A stretch of DNA of 18,105 bases, from positions 1 through 18,105 of the forward strand of contig CAJTRC010000052.1 in the NCBI GenBank assembly GCA_910578365.1. The letters run 5' to 3'. The DNA is from an uncultured Muribaculaceae bacterium. GTDB lineage: Bacteria > Bacteroidota > Bacteroidia > Bacteroidales > Muribaculaceae. The notes below the pieces were generated by a model. It was given only the letters and a program-made list of their open reading frames with translations. It was not told the origin of the DNA and did no database searches. The first letter of the stretch is position 1. Every line of letters starts with the position of its first letter. The position numbers and the translations under genes were made by a program. Positions 14,973-18,105 of the stretch are shown here, in pieces.

Positions 14973-15824
14973 ATGTCACGAGCCATACTACAGTTACTGA
15001 GGCCCGGCAGCTGGTTCAAGAATGTATTTGTGCTGGCGCCGGCTTTTTTTGCCGGCGAGCTGCTCGATGCCGCAGTGCCGGCGAAATCGCTGCTTGCGGC
15101 CCTGGCATTCTGTCTGCTTTCGTCGGCGGTATATTGCATGAACGATATACGCGATGCCGAGGCCGACCGCCGGCACCCCTACAAAAAACTGCGCCCCATA
15201 GCCTCGGGGCAGGTCAGCAAGGGCGTGGCCGCTGTGGTGGCCGTGCTGCTTTTGCTGCTGTCGCTGTCGTTGGCGGCGGTCATAGGCCGGCCGGCGCTTG
15301 TATGGGTGCTGTTGGCCTATCTGTGCATCAACATCATGTACAGTCTGTGGCTTAAGCGCAAGCCGCTGATTGATATATCGATAGTGGCCATCGGCTTTGT
15401 GCTGCGAATCTTTGCCGGCAGTATCGCCGCGGGCTGTACGGCCTCGGCCTGGATAGTGATGGTTACCTTTCTGCTGTCGCTCTTTCTGGTTATGGGCAAG
15501 CGCCGCGAGGACGCCGCCTATGCCTCGGGCGGCATATACACTCCGCGCTTTATCGATGCCTCGATGGTGGCTCTCGGGGCCTGTACCATAGTTGTCTATA
15601 TTATATACACCGTGTTGCCTTCGCCGTCGAAGACTATCACATCCGACTATTTTTACATCACGGCCATACCCGTGACCATAGGCATATTGCGCTATATGCA
15701 GATATGCCTGGTCGACAATCGCGGCGGACGTCACAGCGCCATACTGTTCCGCGACAGTGTAATCCTGTGGTGCATACTGATTTATATTGTAATATTCGTA
15801 ACATTATGGCTCGCAGGCAGGTAA
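14973..15824 (+). CDS. UbiA-family polyprenyl-phosphate phosphoribosyltransferase (DPPR synthase-like)
   Basis: The 283-residue integral membrane protein has about eight or nine hydrophobic segments. The first aspartate motif is NDIRDAEADRRHP (57-69: Asn57, Asp58, Asp61, Asp65) followed by KKLRPIASG; the second is LKRKPLIDISIVAIGFVLR, with Asp134 and Arg145. HPxKxxRPIASG and the GFxLR ending mark the branch of Rv3806c, which transfers phosphoribose from PRPP to decaprenyl phosphate, rather than the quinone or heme branches. The product would be polyprenyl-phosphoryl-5-phosphoribose. The longer ATG at 14928 lies inside the 18-bp hairpin and adds 15 residues without family support; the ATG at 14973 gives MSRAILQLLRPGSWFKN, the normal N-terminus. 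The 3' end overlaps the HAD gene by 19 nt. The exact polyprenol is unknown. Confidence 0.82.
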   Translation: MSRAILQLLRPGSWFKNVFVLAPAFFAGELLDAAVPAKSLLAALAFCLLSSAVYCMNDIRDAEADRRHPYKKLRPIASGQVSKGVAAVVAVLLLLLSLSLAAVIGRPALVWVLLAYLCINIMYSLWLKRKPLIDISIVAIGFVLRIFAGSIAAGCTASAWIVMVTFLLSLFLVMGKRREDAAYASGGIYTPRFIDASMVALGACTIVVYIIYTVLPSPSKTITSDYFYITAIPVTIGILRYMQICLVDNRGGRHSAILFRDSVILWCILIYIVIFVTLWLAGR

Positions 15825-16432
15825 GTGTGTTCGACTTCGACGGCACTATTATCCGTGGTGACAGTTTCTTCCACTTCCTTTACCACATTTCGGGCCGTAA
15901 GCCAGTGGCTTTTGCCCTGCGGCTGTTGCCGTTCGTGTTCCGGCTTGCACTCGCCGCCGTCGGCCTGGGCGACAAAAGCAAGCTGAAAGAAAAGATAATG
16001 GTGCGCTTCCTGCGTCCCCTGCCGGGCCGGGAGTTTAGCCGCCTCTGTTACAGTTTTGTGCCCGAAATCGACAAAATGCTCCTGCCACGGGTTATGGAAC
16101 TGCTGCGGCAGGCCGACGAGGCCATAATAGTCAGTGCCTCGCTGCGCCTGATGATTGAGCCCTGGGCCGTAAGATACGGCGTAAAGGCAGTCATAGCCAC
16201 CGAACTGGCCTATGACCGGCAGGGCAGGGTGTGCGGCTTTGCGGGGCACAACTGCAAGGGCCGGGAGAAGGTCAGGCGTCTGCGGCAGTATATCGCGCAG
16301 TATATGCCGGAATCGGACTGTGAGCTGAGCGGCTACGGCAACCTGCCCGATGATATACCGCTGCTCGAATTCTGTGACAAAGCTTATATTGTCAGCCGAA
16401 AATCAGGAAAATATGAAATTACAGCATACTGA
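15806..16432 (+). CDS. HAD-IB family phosphatase
   Basis: This 208-residue HAD hydrolase carries motif I FDFDGTIIRGD (Asp10 nucleophile, Asp12 acid), motif II VSASLR (109-114), a motif III candidate GREK with Lys155, and motif IV YGNLPDDIPLL with Asp182/Asp183. A helical cap lies between about 20 and 100. It is related to phosphoserine phosphatase and the HAD-IB hypothetical group. Overlapping the DPPR-synthase-like gene by 19 nt, it is the obvious candidate to remove the 5-phosphate from polyprenyl-phosphoryl-5-phosphoribose, the job done in mycobacteria by an unrelated enzyme linked to Rv3807c. The start at 15806 is preferred because an upstream ATG (15704) would add 34 low-quality residues inside ubiA and motif I normally lies within the first 15 residues. 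The substrate is inferred from context only. Confidence 0.85.
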   Translation: MARRQVSVFDFDGTIIRGDSFFHFLYHISGRKPVAFALRLLPFVFRLALAAVGLGDKSKLKEKIMVRFLRPLPGREFSRLCYSFVPEIDKMLLPRVMELLRQADEAIIVSASLRLMIEPWAVRYGVKAVIATELAYDRQGRVCGFAGHNCKGREKVRRLRQYIAQYMPESDCELSGYGNLPDDIPLLEFCDKAYIVSRKSGKYEITAY

Positions 16433-17972
16433 CAGCCGGGCCCTGCTGGCCGGCGTGACCTCGCTGGGCTTTCTGTTCGCTCTGTTTCTGACGGAGTGTG
16501 TTTGTTTTGCCGTAAATATACGGTCCGGCGGCTGGGTTCTGCCGGTGGCCTTTGTGCTGTCGGCGGGGCTGTGTCTGGCCGCAGGCGGCCTGCGTCGATG
16601 CAGCTATGTGGCGCTGGCAGTGTCGGCCGCCGTTGGGCTGGTATCGGCTGTACTGTGCATGCTGCTCTACGACACCGCCTTCGACAGCGTGGGCTACCAC
16701 TACAATACAGTGGTGATGATTGACCGCGGCTGGAATCCGTTCAGCCAGTATGCCTGGAACGACTCGGTATGGTCAATGCACTATGCCAAGGCGCTGGAAC
16801 TGATGCAGGCGGCGGTGCTGTCGTTCACAGGCAATCTGCAGACCGTGCGCTGCGTGAACTTGATTTTCACGTTCTCGGCTGCTGCCATCGTCTGGCATGC
16901 CCTGGGCCTGTGCATGCCGGCCACGCAGCCGAAATGGCGTCTGGCGGTTCTGCTTGTGGCCCTGTGCAATCCGGTGCTGACCGGGCAGCTGTTTTCGGCG
17001 CTCAACGACTATGCGCTGTGGTTGGAAACACTTATTTTAGCCTCCTCGTTCATAATCATGTGGCAGCGCCCGCTCTCTCGGCTGCCCTATCTGATTGTGT
17101 TCGTCATTGTGGCCATAGCCATAAACACCAAGTTCACACACGGTTTCTATATAGGGCTGGAGTGTCTGTTCTTTGCCGTATGGTGCCTGCTGTACGGCCG
17201 CCGCGACACCCTGCTGCGCGGCTCACTGACTGTGATTGCCGCCCTGGTGGCGGGTCTGTGTCTGCTGGGCTACAACCCCTATGTAATCAATACCCTGGAG
17301 TACGGCAGCATAGTATACCCCCTGGGCGGAGCATCGGCCGATATTGACATCATGACCGGCAACACCCCGGCCATGTACGTGGGCGGCAACCGCTTCGGCA
17401 ACTTTTTCAAATCGCTGTTGTCGGTGGGCGACACGTCCTGGGCGCTGCTCAACGGAGGTGTGACTCCGGGCAGCCTTGCCCGCGCATATTCGTCGGACAT
17501 GCGTGTGAATGGCTTCGGGATTTTCATGGTGCCGATGCTGGCGCTGGGCCTGGCGCTGATGGTTATGAGCAGGGCGCGGCTGCGCTGGTGGGCCTTGTAT
17601 GTCTATGTGCTGGCCATGGCCTTCTGCTTCGAGCAGAGCTGGTGGGCGCGTTATATACCCTTTCTGTGGCTGCTGACTATGCTGCCGCCGGTGCTGGCCT
17701 TGCGCCGTCCTTTTATCCGCCGGCGGGCCGTACGTGCGGTGGCCCTCGCCCTGACCGCGTGCGCCCTGCTCAACGGTGCGGCTTCGCTGGCGGCATCGCT
17801 GTATCCGCGCCTTTCGTACACGCTTTTTATGGACTATGTGTTCAGCCGCGGCCGGACGGTGGAGGTAACGCCCCTGACCTACGGCCTGCGCCAGCAGTTC
17901 GAGGAGCGCGGAGTGGCCTACGACGAATGTCTCCGCGTCGACTCGATACCCGCCGGTGCCGAAGGCTATTAA
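16413..17972 (+). CDS. Multi-pass membrane protein, putative GT-C glycosyltransferase
   Basis: The 519-residue protein has roughly ten to twelve hydrophobic segments. After the third segment (about residue 86) comes an extracytoplasmic loop, YDTAFDSVGYHYN (Tyr86 to Asn98), with Asp87, Asp91 and His96, followed by DRGWNPFSQYAWND. A conserved acidic loop of this sort before a run of membrane helices is typical of GT-C enzymes that use polyprenyl-phosphate sugars as donors. Later marks are NTKFTHGFYIGLE and EQSWWARYIPFLWLL. It overlaps the HAD gene by 20 nt, so the three genes are very likely one translational unit and this protein is the natural user of the lipid-linked pentose. An upstream ATG (16350) inside the HAD gene is rejected; ATG 16413 follows AGGAAA. 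I do not recognise a named family, and the acceptor is unknown. A terminator follows at 18034. Confidence 0.72.
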   Translation: MKLQHTDSRALLAGVTSLGFLFALFLTECVCFAVNIRSGGWVLPVAFVLSAGLCLAAGGLRRCSYVALAVSAAVGLVSAVLCMLLYDTAFDSVGYHYNTVVMIDRGWNPFSQYAWNDSVWSMHYAKALELMQAAVLSFTGNLQTVRCVNLIFTFSAAAIVWHALGLCMPATQPKWRLAVLLVALCNPVLTGQLFSALNDYALWLETLILASSFIIMWQRPLSRLPYLIVFVIVAIAINTKFTHGFYIGLECLFFAVWCLLYGRRDTLLRGSLTVIAALVAGLCLLGYNPYVINTLEYGSIVYPLGGASADIDIMTGNTPAMYVGGNRFGNFFKSLLSVGDTSWALLNGGVTPGSLARAYSSDMRVNGFGIFMVPMLALGLALMVMSRARLRWWALYVYVLAMAFCFEQSWWARYIPFLWLLTMLPPVLALRRPFIRRRAVRAVALALTACALLNGAASLAASLYPRLSYTLFMDYVFSRGRTVEVTPLTYGLRQQFEERGVAYDECLRVDSIPAGAEGY

Positions 17973-17995
17973 CGCGAGTTCGGGATAAGAACTTT

Positions 17996-18105
17996 ATGAT
18001 TTTCAACCAAGCAAAAGACAACATAGAGTATTGGGCGGCCTTTCAAGGTCGCCTGATTTATTTGTACAGTTTGGTGTTGTTAATCCCAGAGGACAAGCTG
18101 CCCGT
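17996..18105 (+). other. Window edge: two competing partial ORFs
   Basis: A plus-strand ATG at 17996 (MIFNQAKDNIEYW) stays open to the edge, but it lacks a promoter and contains the terminator hairpin. On the minus strand a frame entering from the edge ends in SSGINNTKLYK and a TAA at 18060-18058, just before the same hairpin, which would make it the 3' end of a convergent gene. Neither can be decided from 110 bases; the minus-strand reading fits the hairpin better. Confidence 0.3.
18034..18053. terminator. Terminator hairpin after the ubiA-HAD-GT-C operon
   Basis: GGCGGCC pairs with GGTCGCC (one G-T wobble) around TTTCAA. The plus side runs into TGATTTATTTG, moderately T-rich. It lies about 60 bp after the GT-C stop and would also serve a convergent minus-strand gene ending at 18058. 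Confidence 0.6.

Overview
The window looks like chromosomal DNA of a Bacteroidales bacterium, most likely close to Muribaculaceae, though that family call is an inference. Support comes from several Bacteroidota-type promoters (TTTG or TTG, a 19-20 bp spacer, then TAnnTTTG), the near absence of Shine-Dalgarno sequences, a very large secreted FN3/choice-of-anchor protein ending in a type IX secretion-like sorting tail, a DUF3298 lipoprotein, and moderately GC-rich coding DNA with AT-rich intergenic gaps. No rRNA, tRNA, CRISPR array, transposase or phage gene was seen.

Layout. Positions 1-396 hold no convincing gene, only an AT-rich inverted repeat, an isolated terminator hairpin and the tsaC promoter. 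From 397 to 5968 four tightly packed plus-strand genes probably form one operon: tsaC (tRNA t6A synthesis), a polyprenyl-phosphate sugar-1-phosphate transferase, a ClC chloride protein with two CBS domains, and a membrane sulfatase-fold enzyme of the phosphoethanolamine transferase type. From 6043 to 12773 three minus-strand genes follow, each with its own readable promoter: a LacX-type aldose 1-epimerase, the 1522-residue surface protein, and the DUF3298/RsiV-like lipoprotein. At 13023 the direction returns to plus with a biotin-dependent carboxyltransferase (oxaloacetate decarboxylase alpha / pyruvate carboxylase B type). After a perfect 18-bp hairpin comes a three-gene set with overlapping ends (14973-17972): a UbiA-family phosphoribosyl-polyprenol-type synthase, a HAD-IB phosphatase and a multi-pass GT-C-like membrane protein.

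How the genes work together. The first operon combines a translation gene with cell-envelope genes: initiation of a lipid-linked glycan, ion transport, and phosphoethanolamine-type decoration. The last three genes read as a compact pathway: make polyprenyl-phosphoryl-ribose-5-phosphate, remove the 5-phosphate, then use the lipid-linked pentose as donor on the outer face of the inner membrane. No DprE1/DprE2 epimerase genes are present here, so ribofuranose rather than arabinofuranose would be the product. This cassette is the best candidate for a little-described system in the window.

Other points of interest are two copies of a 33-nt palindromic element after stop codons at 5969 and 11857, a 28-codon peptide ORF or gene remnant beside the second copy, a ClC protein with a channel-like Val where exchangers carry the inner proton glutamate, and an FN3 domain split by an inserted choice-of-anchor domain. 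Several starts were moved inward from the longest ORF: the lipoprotein, ubiA, HAD and GT-C genes.
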